DNA of 64,000 nucleotides from Colletes latitarsis (GCF_051014445.1 NC_135144.1:8370001-8434000), one strand, 5' to 3'; positions 37,099 to 49,500 are shown, numbered from the stretch's first letter. Program-made: numbers and translations. The notes: generated from the sequence alone by a model not told the origin.

Positions 37099-40000
37099 CA
37101 AGGTATTCGACCTCACCTAGGAAAAATTTTAATGGGAGATTCTAGAGGCAAAAATAAGACGAAAATCAAGAATATCAATTTGTTGACTGAGGCTTCGTTA
37201 AAAAGTTATTAAAAAATTAAATTAAAAAATTTCAAATCATTCACGGAAAAATTATTTTCGATTGTGGGGGTCGATTACAATCATTTTTGGTGAATACACA
37301 TACCCCCGAAATCCTACGCATTTTCGAAGAAAAAATTCGTGTAGGTGGACAAAGTCGATAAAATTAAAAAATTTCAAATCGTTTTAAAAAAATTATTTTT
37401 GATTGCAGGAACCAATTATAATCATTTTTGGTCAATAGACATATCCTCGAAATCCTAACCATTTTCGAGAAAAAAATTCCACACCGAAAATATAATTTCA
37501 GGCCAGAAATGCCTCTCTTAAATTTCATGCGAATGTTTAAAACACCATAACTTCTGAACGGATTGGACGATTTCAATGTTTAAAAAAGCAAACAACGCGT
37601 ATTTTAGTGAAGAATATGTAGAAATTGCAAAAATATTCGAAAAGTTGATCCTTGACACCACAAAATGAAAAAAACCCCATAAATATGGTCCAATTTTCAA
37701 ACAGTCATAACTCCTATAATAGCGAATATATTTCAATGAAACTTTTTTCTGAAGTAGAGCCCATAGGTACCTACAAAAAAGTATTAAACAACTTTTCTGT
37801 AGGGCGTTAAACAAAATTACTAAAAATCAACAATGAATTTTTAAGAAAAACCGACAGGGGGTAGGTGCCTAAATTTTTCGACGAAAAAAAAAATTTCAAA
37901 TTGTTCTAAAAAAATTATTTTTGATTGCAGGGACCAATTATAATCATTTTTGGTCAATAGACATATCCTCGAAATCCTAACCATTTTCGAGAAAAAAATT
38001 CCATACCGAAAATATAATTTCAGGCCAGAAATGACTCTCTTAAATTTCATGCGAATGTTTAAAACACCATAACTTCTGAACGGATTGGACGATTTCAATG
38101 TTTAAAAAAGCAAACAACGCGTATTTTAGTGAAGAATATGTAGAAATTGCAAAAATATTCGAAAAGTTGATCCTTGACACCACAAAATGAAAAAAACCCC
38201 ATAAATATGGTCCAATTTTCAAACAGTCATAACTCCTATAATAGCGAATATATTTCAATGAAACTTTTTTCTGAAGTAGAGCCCATAGGTACCTACAAAA
38301 AAGTATTAAACAACTTTTCTGTAGGGCGTTAAACAAAATTACTAAAAATCAACAATGAATTTTTAAGAAAAACCGACAGGGGGTAGGTGCCTAAATTTTT
38401 CGACGAAAAAAAAAATTTCAAATTGTTCTAAAAAAATTATTTTTGATTGCAGGGACCAATTATAATCATTTTTGGTCAATAGACATATCCTCGAAATCCT
38501 AACCATTTTCGAGAAAAAGTTCCATACCGAAAATATAATTTCAGGCCAGAAATGCCTCTCTTAAATTTCATGCGAATCTTTAAAATACCATAACTTTTGA
38601 ACGGATTGGACGATTTTAATGTTCAAAAAGCCAAACGCCGCGTATTTTAGTGTATAATATGTAGCAATTATAAAAATATTCGAAAAGTTGTTCCTTAACC
38701 CCGTAATTTTAGAAAAACCCCATAAAAATGGTCCACTTTACAAACAGCCATAACTTCTATAATAGTGAAGATATTTCAATGAAACTTTTTTCTGAAGTAG
38801 AGCCCATAGGTACCTACAAAAAAGTATTAAACAACTTTTCTGTAGGGCGTTAAACAAAATTACTAAAAATCAACAATGAATTTTTAAGAAAAACCGACAG
38901 GGGGTAGGTGCCTAAATTTTTCGACGAAAAAAAAAATTTCAAATTGTTCAAAAAAAATTATTTTTGATTGCAGGGACCAATTATAATCATTTTTGGTCAA
39001 TAGACATATCCTCGAAATCCTAACCATTTTCGAGAAAAAAATTCCATACCGAAAATATAATTTCAGGCCAGAAATGACTCTCTTAAATTTCATGCGAATG
39101 TTTAAAACACCATAACTTCTGAACGGATTGGACGATTTCAATGTTTAAAAAAGCAAACAACGCGTATTTTAGTGAAGAATATGTAGAAATTGCAAAAATA
39201 TTCGAAAAGTTGATCCTTGACACCACAAAATGAAAAAAACCCCATAAATATGGTCCAATTTTCAAACAGTCATAACTCCTATAATAGCGAATATATTTCA
39301 ATGAAACTTTTTTCTGAAGTAGAGCCCATAGGTACCTACAAAAAAGTATTAAACAACTTTTCTGTAGGGCGTTAAACAAAATTACTAAAAATCAACAATG
39401 AATTTTTAAGAAAAACCGACAGGGGGTAGGTGCCTAAATTTTTCGACGAAAAAAAAAATTTCAAATTGTTCTAAAAAAATTATTTTTGATTGCAGGGACC
39501 AATTATAATCATTTTTGGTCAATAGACATATCCTCGAAATCCTAACCATTTTCGAGAAAAAGTTCCATACCGAAAATATAATTTCAGGCCAGAAATGACT
39601 CTCTTAAATTTCATGCGAATCTTTAAAATACCATAATTTTTGAACGGATTGGACGATTTTAATGTTCAAAAAGCCAAACGCCGCGTATTTTAGCGTATAA
39701 TATGTAGCAATTATAAAAATATTCGAAAAGTTGTTCCTTAACCCCGTAATTTTAGAAAAACCCCATAAAAATGGTCCACTTTACAAACAGCCATAACTTC
39801 TATAATAGTGAAGATATTTCAATGAAACTTTTTTCTGAAGTAGAGCCCATAGGTACCTACAAAAAAGTATTAAACAACTTTTCTGTAGGGCGTTAAACAA
39901 AATTACTAAAAATCAACAATGAATTTTTAAGAAAAACCGACAAGGGGTAGGTGCCTAAATTTTTCGGCGAAATTGAAAAGTTTCAAATCGTTCTAAAAAA

Positions 40001-40394
40001 ATTATATTTGGTTGCGGGGGTCAATTACAATAATTTTTTGTGAATAGACATACCCCCGAATTCTTACGTACTTTCGAGAAAAAAATTTCTTACCGAAAAT
40101 ATAATTTCTGGTCAGAAATGTTACCCCGAAATTTCATACGAATCTTTAAAATGTCATAACTTCTGAACGGATTGGAGGATTTCAATGTTTAAAAAAGCAA
40201 ACAACGCGTATTTTAGTGAAGAATATGTAGAAATTGCAAAAATATTCGAAAAGTTGATCCTTGACACCACAAAATGAGAAAAACCCCATAAAAATGGTCC
40301 ACTTTTCAAACAGCCATAACTTCTATAATAGTGAAGATATTTCAATGAAATTTTTTTCTGAAGTAGAGCCCATAGGTACCTACAAAAAAGTATT
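37099..40394 (+). mobile_element. CAGGGTGTTCGG-family element, copy 6, with 5-unit higher-order array
   Basis: The left TIR starts at 37099 (altered tip: caaggtattcgacc). The internal ~522 bp unit, marked by accaattataatcattttt, begins at 37411, 37933, 38455, 38976 and 39498, and a final incomplete unit starts near 40021. Units 1, 2 and 4 are type A (gcaaacaacgcgtattttag, catgcgaatgtttaaaacac). Units 3 and 5 are type B (gccaaacgccgcgtatttta, ccgtaattttagaaaa). The last unit is A-like on the left and B-like on the right. Units 2+3 and 4+5 make a 1043 bp dimer. The right TIR is missing and the array ends abruptly at mariner sequence. Repeated 85-98 codon ORFs are unit copies. Confidence 0.92.
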
Positions 40395-41358
40395 AGGGTG
40401 CAATTCGAACTTTAACTCCTGGATTTTGGCCATCGCGATAAACGATGTGTGAACTTGGTGCACTGTTTTGGTGAAACAATACCTTCTTTTTCGCCGTTTT
40501 TCCTTGATTTTGTCACCCAAACGCTGCAATAAATTCGTATAATACTCGCCGTTGATTATTTTTCCGTTTTCAAGATAATCAATGAAAATTATTCCACGCG
40601 TATCCCAAAAAACTGTCGCCATGACCTTGCCATCAGACGAAACTGTCTTCGCCTTCTTTGGAGCTGGTTCTCCCCTTGCAGTCCATTGTTTCGACTGTTC
40701 CTTCAACTCAGGTATAAAGTGATGGACCCAGGTTTCATCTATAGTTATGAATCAACGCAAAAACTCGGCTTTATTCCTGTGAAATATCGCCAAACACTCG
40801 ATTGAAACATCCTCGCGACGCTGTTTTTGTTCCATTGTGAGCAAACGTGGCACTCATCTTGCACACAGCTTTCTCATATTCAAATTTTCAGTCAATATGC
40901 GTTGTACAGTACTTTTTGAAATGCCTACCATGTCTGCAAACTTGCACACTTTCAGTCGATGATCGTCCAATACCGTTTTGTAGATTTTCTTCACCATTTC
41001 CGGTGTGGTCACTTCATTTGATCGACCACTGCGGTGTTCGTCTTGGCAGCTCGTATGGCCTCGATTAAATTCTGCCACCCAATATTTTATTATTGTAAAT
41101 AAAATAGCAGACTCCCCTAGAGTAGAATCTAGCTCAATTTTGATTTCAAATGAAAATATTGTATCACATAACGATGACCAATTTTTCCCATATTTACAAA
41201 TTCACTGAAAGCGTTCACTATTAATGGCTGTCAAACAAAAACTAAACAACGTAGCGTCTTCAAACTTGAAACTTGAGCTGTGTAAGGTTGGTACTTCCAA
41301 TCATAGTCATTATTTTTAAACAATAACCGCCATCTATTCCTCAGGTCAGGTACTTCTG
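40395..41358 (-). pseudogene. mariner transposase, N-terminal half (split element, right part)
   Basis: Minus-strand N-terminal half, starting upstream of YWVAEFNRGHTSCQDEHRSG. A helix-turn-helix region (KFADMVGISKSTVQRILTEN) is followed by MRKLCAR then a stop where the family has Trp (TGA, 40854-40856), then VPRLLTMEQKQRREDVSI. A second TGA (40752-40754) precedes FITIDETWVH, which keeps the first catalytic Asp, then KEQSKQWTARGEPAPKKAKT. The frame breaks after DKIKEKRRKRR, the same place as in the left part. The second Asp motif is again Asn. About 160 bp (40395-40553) repeat 36890-37055. The outer terminal repeat is at 41343-41358 (aggtcaggtacttctg). Confidence 0.85.
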
Positions 41359-41439
41359 GGAGCACCCCCCGTATGTTTTATTTTTATTCCACCACCTATT
41401 CCCAATAGGAAGCGTTCGTACACTTTCGCGAGCTACTGT

Positions 41440-41934
41440 GTATTCGTACTGTTCGAGTCGATTCAACGTCTCTGAATCGTTCGTTATTACCTGGGCCTCG
41501 GGCTGCGGGAGTTCCGGTGCGTCGCGGTGCTCGTCGACGAGTTCATCCGTTCCCAAAAGATTTTGAGCTCGCGGGACAGGGTTACGGGTGGAAAGCTCAG
41601 CCCCGACACGAACGTGGCTGCCGTCGCATCGATCGTCGCAAATTGGATTGCCGCTAAAACGCCGGGGCTATCTTACGGCTTACGGGATAGTGTTCAGTGC
41701 CGCTGGGAACGATACAAAGTTCGGTAACGAGAGTGAATTCTGACGTTCCGCTGGTCCGGCGTGGCGTACACCTTTCCGAACGCCCGGCCAACACGAATAT
41801 TCGCCGCTGGATATGGCACACACAACCGGTCGTTTATCGTGATTAACGAAAGTCGTGGCCTAACGAGACGAACGAGAACGTCGGTCACGTGTGCACGAAT
41901 CAGGCTACCGAGAGAACAGCGCAAGAGGCGCATC
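41440..41934 (+). other. CpG-rich candidate first exon/promoter with GTGAGT donor
   Basis: A sharp CpG island (tcgacgagttcatccg, cgccggggctatcttacgg, gcgtggcgtacacctttccg) ends at a consensus donor gcgcatc/gtgagtacc at 41935. An initiator-like TCAGTG lies at 41695-41699, but no good TATA is seen 30 bp upstream. Short ORFs of 66-79 codons on both strands are unrecognised. Read as a second 5' UTR exon in the same orientation as the one at 23.3 kb, 18 kb away, so possibly an alternative first exon of one gene. Alternatively an unrelated regulatory island. Confidence 0.4.
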
Positions 41935-41940
41935 GTGAGT

Positions 41941-42151
41941 ACCCACAGTGACCGTACATCGGAACTTCTTAAATTTTTTTAACGCTGTGATGTATTCAAG
42001 TGTCAGAAAAACAGTAATAAATATGTGTTACGATGCGTAGAATAAATGTAAAAATGCACCTTTGTCATAAATAATACCGTTATGGGTGAAATTACTAGAA
42101 AAATATGCACTTGTCGTAGAACGAGAATTCTCGTTTCTCGTCGGTAATGTG
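41941..42151. other. AT-rich sequence, putative intron start
   Basis: Nothing supportable between the candidate donor and the TTAA MITE. Confidence 0.4.
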
Positions 42152-42363
42152 TTAATACTACAACTACCGACAATTATGGTGTATTCGTTTGTACTAAAAA
42201 AATAAAAACGAGGGGAAATGTATAATGTAACAGGAAATGTTTATTCATTCTCTTATGAAAAACTGTGGTAAATTTTCAAAAATCCAGCTGAGTATATTTT
42301 TTACAATTTTTATTTGAAATTATGAATGGATCATTTTGAACAGTTAGGTAATTCTAGTGTTAA
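42152..42363. mobile_element. TTAA-bounded MITE (piggyBac-like), copy 2
   Basis: Begins TTAA then TACTACAACTACCGACAA and ends GGTAATTCTAGTG then TTAA (42363). The termini pair with few mismatches. The family match is to 9337. It is 212 bp, with no coding capacity. Confidence 0.78.
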
Positions 42364-42503
42364 GCTTGTAGAATATTGTGAAAAGCATAACATGTAGTTT
42401 TGTGTTCTTTTAAAATTGATAAAACATTTTATTTGAACGTAAAAAATATGTAATGTAGTTTTTGACCCCCTATAAAATGATTTATCCTCTTCCTGAATAA
42501 GAC

Positions 42504-42546
42504 ATAAATATTCTGATATGTGCTTTTTTATATAATAATTACTATA
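42504..42546. repeat. 43 bp flank shared with 37056-37098
   Basis: Partner of the flank described at 37056. Here it runs straight into a normal element left end with TA border (ctata/cagggtattcgacc), so this locus is the likelier original. Confidence 0.75.
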
Positions 42547-43857
42547 CAGGGTATTCGACCAAACTTAGAAAAAATTTTAATGCGAGATTCTAGAGGCCAA
42601 AATAAGACGAAAATCAAGAATATCAATTTGTTGACTGAGGCTTCGTTAAAAAGCTATTAAAAAATTAAAATAAAAAATTTCAAATCATTCTGAAAAAATT
42701 ATTTTCGGTTACGGGGGTCAATTATAATCATTTTTGGTCATTAGACATATCCCCGAAATCCTACGCGCTTTCGAGAAAAAAATTCCTTACCGAAAATCTA
42801 ATTTCTGCCCAGAAATGTCTGCACGAATTTTCATGCGAATCTTTAAAACGTCATAACTTCTGAACGGATTGGACGATTTTAATGTTTAAAAAAGCAAACT
42901 ACGCGTATTTTGGTGGAGAATATGTACAAATCGCAAAAATATTCGAAAAGTTGGTCCTTGACCCCGCAAAATGAAAAAACCCCCCCAAAAATGGTCCAAT
43001 TTTCAAACAGCCATAACTACTACAATAGTAAATATATTTCAATGAAACTTTTTTCTGAAGCAGAGCTCATGGGTACCTACAAAAAACTATTAGACAACTT
43101 TTCTGTAGGGCGTCAAACAAAAATATTAAAAATGAAAAACTAATTTTCAAGAAAAATCGACAAGGGGGTAGGTGTCGAAATGTATTGGCGAAAAAAAAAA
43201 TTTCAAATCGTTCTAAAAAAAATTATTTCTAGGTTTTGGGGTCAATTACAATAATTTTTGGTCATTAGACATACCCTCGAAATCCTACCCACTTTCGAGA
43301 AAAAAATTCATTACCGAAAATATACTTTCTGTCCAGGAATGCTTTCTCGAAATTTCATGCAAATGTTTAAAATTTCATAATTCCTGAACGAATTGGACGA
43401 TTTTAATGTTCAAAAAGCCAAACACCGCGTATTTTAGTGTAGAATATGTAGCAATTATAAAAATATTGGAAAAGTTGTTCCTTAACCTCGTAATGTTAGA
43501 AAAACCCCATAAAAATGGTCCAATTTTCAAACAGCTATAACTCCTATAATAGTGAATATATTTCAATAAAACTTTTTTCTGAAGTAGAGCTCATGAATAC
43601 CTACAAAAAAGTATTACACAACTTTTCTGTAGGGCGTCAAATAAAATTATCAAAAATTAGAAACGAATTTTTAAGAAAAATCGACGGGGGGTAGGTGCCT
43701 AAATTTATCGGCGAAATTAAAAAATTTCAAATCATTCTGGAAAAATTATTTTCAGTTATGGAGGTCAATTACAATCGTACTTGGAGGTTAATTACGTTTC
43801 ATTTTGGCCTCTTGAATCTTTCATTAAAATTTTTCTCAATGGTGGCCGAACACCCTG
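42547..43857 (+). mobile_element. CAGGGTGTTCGG-family element, copy 7 (two units, both ends)
   Basis: Left CAGGGTATTCGACC at 42547 and right GGCCGAACACCCTG at 43857, with TA borders. Two internal units (tacctacaaaaaactat near 43073 and tacctacaaaaaagtat near 43598, about 524 bp apart). The first resembles type A and the second type B of copy 6 (gccaaacaccgcgtatttta). The right TIR lacks a middle segment. It is therefore a possible A-B source for the higher-order array. Confidence 0.88.
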
Positions 43858-45897
43858 TATAAAAGAAGCTTCTAAGCAAAAGTGAAACATAATAATTATT
43901 ATGTAAAGAAGATCCTATCACGTTGATTGCCACGGTGGTCACCGGTGACCGACACATCGAACTTACAGCCTTTTGCAATATTGTTTAAAATGGAAGGTAC
44001 CCTAATACTCGTAAAATTGTAAATATCGTTACTTTAATTTGAGATATTGTAAAATCATAAATTCATCATTGAATTATCGGATACATCTATGTTTCAGTTA
44101 ACGTGTTAATATTTATTACTTATTTATAGAAAGGATCAATCACTATGGGGGGAGGGGGGCAACAACTGTATAAGTTACTCTATATTGATATTTGGAGTAT
44201 CAGTTTGTTTAAGATGAGTAACAAATTATGACAGAAAAACCATTAAACTTTTATATTTCTTCTACTTCTTTTTCTTTTTCTTTAAATGTTACACATCGTA
44301 TAGATTGTTTGTTCATTAACGACGATAGTGTTTGTGGTGATTTAAATTTTGCGTTACATGTTAATTTCCACCAAATACTCGACTGTGTTCTTTATTTGTG
44401 CTTTCCGTTTGAGGCTGTATTCGTATAATATATAGTCGGTTGTTGGAACTGTTTGGCTTTACTCTCGGAAATAATGAAAAACAAATAGTATCTGAAACTT
44501 TGGTCTGATTGAAAAACGACCGTAACGATTTTGTTACGGTTCTGGTAATTGGAATTCACTTTATAAAATTACAAAAACAAGTAGGTAATAAAATTCATTT
44601 CCTTCATAATCCCTTTAACTGATTTAAATTTTTAAAAGCTGTTTTACTTTTAACAAATTGAAAAATAAAGATGAAAGTTACTTTTATATTCTTCGTAAAT
44701 ATCTAAACATTGATTGACTATCTATGAACAATATTTTTAGACGTCTCAATGTCTTCCATTAAGAAGCACTAACATGGACGATAACAGTGAATGCGTTGTT
44801 TTGGTAGCCATTAACAGAGAACAAACTTTTCGAGGAAATATTTGATCCTTGGAGTCGATTGTGTAAAGAAGGGATTGAGGGATTATCCGATTGTGATTGA
44901 TTAGGATTACTCGTACGTGTTCTGTGGTCACTCGAATATTGAGAGTTTTGTATTCTATGTTTTGAAATGTTCATTACATATTGACAGTTGTTGAGTCCAT
45001 GTGTTGGAGTTTATAATCGAACTTCTAATAATAAAATTATAAATTAAATGATAATACTAGGTCAAAGGCTTTTTATAAAATATTAATTAACACACTGTTT
45101 CAATATACTAAATAATTAAAATGAATAATGCGTATGTTAAATGTAAATATAAAGAAAATATTAAATAATTTTGGAAGAGAATATAAAGGTATAAATAGAT
45201 AGATATAATCTCTGAGAGAAATTATAAATGAGAATATCATTAAATATTTGATATTATTTTATTACAAAGTAAGCTTATTTCATATCACAGTGACTGTCTT
45301 CAAAATATTATTAAATATTTGTGTAAGCCAATCAGCAATTTAATTTTATAAATTAAATATTATCGCATCGAATTACATAATTTCTCCAAAATTTCGTGTT
45401 TTATTCAGTGCAATAATACATACACGTAATATTAACAATAAATTTGCAAATATTAAACGTTAAATGCAATCAGTAAAAAATCGAGAGGTTTTCTGCAAGA
45501 ATCACGCCATTTTCCGAGAACAAGAAAATGTTTCTTCCATGTTTCTGAATAGTAATTTAAAGGGGCAATAAACAAACAATTTTTGTAATAAATAAAGAAT
45601 TTTCTCAGATCTTTTAAAGATACAATTCTATTTTATTGTCTGGGACACTCTGCATACAGACAATGGACATTTGTGTCAAAATCCAAAACTTTATTAGAAT
45701 AATGGATAAAAACAACGTAAAATAGATTTTATTATTTATACGAGTCTTTACTCTCCCTTTTGTTTATCTTTACTTTCCCAAGTAATTCAAATTCTATTTT
45801 TTAAAATATTTATTTTATTGTTCAAAGTTCTTATTTAGATAAAATATTTGTACGACTCTGTCAATATCATTATGGCCTCCTATGTGTGGCACATGTT
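43858..45897. other. AT-rich sequence, no gene seen
   Basis: No supported gene. It contains the 14 bp palindrome at 43937 and a G-rich run tatggggggaggggggcaac near 44144-44163. Confidence 0.5.
43937..43950. promoter_or_regulatory. Perfect palindrome GGTCACCGGTGACC
   Basis: A 14 bp perfect palindrome in AT-rich DNA. It holds inverted GGTCA/TGACC nuclear-receptor half-sites with 4 bp between them. Spacing differs from the classic 1 bp ecdysone element, so function is speculative. Confidence 0.3.
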
Positions 45898-46512
45898 AAC
45901 AATTTCGAAAGCCTAAACATTTATATAAATAGATATTTAGAAAATGTTACTTAAATATCAAAACATACATTTAACAATTTCGAAAGCATAGATATTTACA
46001 TAAATAGATATTTAAAAAATGTTACTTGAATATCAAAATATACATTTAACAATTTCGAAAGCTTAGATATTTATATAAATAGATAATATTTAAAAAATGT
46101 TACTTGAATATCAAACTATACATTTAACAATTTCGAAAGCTTAGACATTTATATAAATAGATGATATTTAAAAAATGTTGTTTGAATATCAAAATATATA
46201 TTTAACAATTTCGAAAACCTAGACATTTATATAAATAGATAATATTTAAAAAATGTCACTTGGATATCAAAACATACATTTAACAATTTTGAAAGTCTAG
46301 ACATTTATATAAATAGATAATATTTAAAAAATGTTACTTGAATATCAAACTATACATTTAACAATTTCGAAAGCTTAAACATTTACATAAATAGATATTT
46401 AAAAAATGTTACTTGAATATCAAAATATACATTTAACAATTTCGAAAGCTTAGATATTTATATAAATAGATGATATTTAAAAAATATTATTTGAATATCA
46501 AAACATACATAT
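45898..46512. repeat. Tandem array, 74-78 bp unit, 8 copies
   Basis: The marker aacaatttcgaaag (with variants) occurs near 45898, 45974, 46048, 46126, 46204, 46282, 46360 and 46435. Length alternates because agatattt and agataatattt variants are mixed. AT-rich minisatellite. Confidence 0.92.
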
Positions 46513-49500
46513 TTTCGAGATAACATTACAAATCACTTAAAATTTTTAAAACATAATAGTTAATTCCAAGCACAGATACTTCCTCCTGTATTTTGAATTT
46601 AATTATGGCAGGTTTTATAATTCTTAAACGTGATATGTGTATGATCTCAGGACACTCAAAGAACAATTTGCCGATGGTTGCAAAAGTGTCAAGTTGAAAC
46701 TGGTGACAGTTCTCAATAACATGTTGTAACGTTCCTTTCGTTGAACGCAATTACCGGGTGGGCAGGAATATCGAATAAACGTTTAATTTCCTCGTACGTT
46801 CAGTAACTGTCACGTGTCCCGATATAACACCCAGCAAGTATTCGCTTAATAAATGACAATTAAGACTGCTGCAAAACGTATTGGAATTTGTATTAGCGAA
46901 ACTGACGCAATTAGGTATACGCGTTAGATACATACCGATCGATTCCGACGAGAAACTAGCGCAGATTATTAAAATTCATTAGTTTCGACTCTGATCAAAA
47001 TTCACGGTCTACGCAATATTCCCTATGTTATTAAGTGGAATTTCAAATTTATTTCTAACAAGAAGAAAAAGAAAATATAAACTTTGCTGATCGATTGTTT
47101 ATCGAGCAATTTATTATTATAATATTATTCCTAAAGAAGATTTATGTGGAATAACTGTTAAAACAGTAATTCAGATGTAAGATTAGTGTGATTTTAAATT
47201 ATTTACGTAAAAAGTAATATTTTCGGAGGAGGTATAATTTTTTATTAGCAGATGTCAAAAGAATGAAAATATATTGTAAGAAAAATATTTGTTAATGCCT
47301 GTGAAAATACGCTGAAAATACTTTCGTTACATAAAATTGCATTGCAAAAATGAGATATTGTTAAAAGTTAATGCAGCTAGCTAGATGTAATTAGCTAGAC
47401 GGAAATGTTTGCGTAATTATTAGGTAATTGCAATGAGTTGTAGATGGAAACACAAGTGTTTCTACGAATCTCTGGAAATGTTTGTATAATATTTTTACAA
47501 AGTTATTCTAAATACTATTCTTTCATAAAACATCGTTCTGGCTATGGTTGGTTTAAGACGATTTTGTTTTTGTTAATCGAAACGTGTTTCCATTCTTTCG
47601 TAGAAGATTTTCTAATTAAGCATGTAAAAAATTTATTTACAAAAATATGTAATTCTGTATCTCGTTATAGGAGTATGTGACTTATTTTACAAATTTGTAT
47701 TTTATGTATTTTTTATTATTGTAGATTCGTGGCAAAGAAACCTCAAATATATATTTCATTAGAAATATGTTTACTTATAGCAATTTCTTATTTATTTATT
47801 TTGTAGTATTTTATTATTTCGTATTTATCTTTATTATTATTCTGTTCTCAAATTTAATATCCGATAATTTATACAATTTTGGTAAATTTGGTATTGTAGA
47901 AAAAGAATAAAACTATTTTATTATTGGCGATTTATTTAAGAAATTTTTACGAACATATTGATTAGAATTTTTTTTATTAAAACGAAGCATAACTACGACA
48001 TGATTTGGATTAGATTTACTCAATTGCTATTAACGATTAAAGTAGGCATTTAATTCATAATTGGAAATTCGATTTTAATCGTTAATTTTTGTTTTAATTT
48101 GCAGGATGTAGTCTCAAGCTTTTCTTTAATATTTCTAAAATTTCATTGTTTTATAATAACAATAATAGTAATACGTATATATCGTATCAAAGTTGCATAC
48201 AGTATGAAGTGTAGGATTGAGTAAATATTATACATAGATAATACACGGTAAGGGTAAATTTACATTTACGATGCAACGGTGAGCTACGTTTACCTGTACT
48301 ATTATTAAAATAACATAGAATACAGATTCTATGTAGAAAATTAAAATATAAAAAGTAACGAACTGTTCCTTATTTTGTTAAGTATACGTGTAAGTTATAT
48401 TTACTTTATTTAGACTTTCAAAGCGAAATTCCAATAATTCCAATAATGTTTTGACCTTATTATTTAGGTCTTCCTCAGAAAACTCTGTTAAAATAATATT
48501 GAATATTGAATACCTTGAAATTAATTATTGAATAAAAGTTTTAAGAATTTTACATCTGATATAAACGACTTTACATTTAATTTAGTTATATAATAATTTT
48601 CTTCAAATTGTTGTTCCTCGATAAGAAGATAACCATGACGAATAATACATTTAAGCATTGCAGGTCTGAGTTACGTATGCTTTATGTAAGTATATTGACT
48701 TCAATTAAGTATATTTTATGTAATTTTCTAATTATCATATATTTGAGAAACTTTAAATACCAAGTATTATTTTACGAGAATTTCCTGACGAGCACCTATG
48801 TAAATAACGAGATAGAAACTTTGAGGAATTAAAATTACTGTAGCCTAGTTCTGAACTGTTTAAAATAGAAAAAAGTTCAAGCAATAGGGTTGTAGACGTT
48901 GTTGTATAGTGATCTATCGCTCTGTTTTTACATAATATGCAGTTTGCTGATTGTCTACGAAATCCTCATTGTAATTTAACTATGTAGCACAAGCGTTCGT
49001 TAAAAACTTGAGAACTTAATACGCTTTAGTATAGGGATTCACAACAGGGGCCACGCGGCTACTCAGTGAACCACACTGTATTTCTTTGGTGATAAAATAC
49101 AGGAAATATGAGAATATTAAAATACTAAAAATGTAAGAATTCGTAATTTTTAGAAAACATTACCAGGATATATTATTATAAAGTTTTAAAATAACACTAT
49201 AATGTCTTATACATACAGGGTGACAGTCACGTAAATGCGATGGAGTGTATCTCAAATTTGCTGAAGCCAGATTCAAACAAATAAGAACTTAAACAATTCT
49301 GAAATACAATTTTACTCTTTTTCAGAAGCGTGGAATTTTTCTTTTCATTTTTCTTGGCATTCTTAAATCAGGCTAGAGCTGTTAAATCACTCCACTCTAA
49401 ATTAACTCCACTAATTTATTGTTGGCAGAGTTTTTGGGGAGGTTATTCGCAAAGATAATTTGTAGGAACCATCTGTTTAAGATTATGTTATAAAATTTTT

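Noticed and set aside
45898..46512. Regularly spaced ~77 bp repeats, superficially CRISPR-like
   Set aside because: The whole unit repeats with no unique spacers, and the context is eukaryotic. It is a minisatellite.
49214..49340. tacagggtgacagtcacgta as a possible transposon end
   Set aside because: No inverted partner was found nearby, and similarity to CAGGGTGTTCGG ends stops after seven bases.
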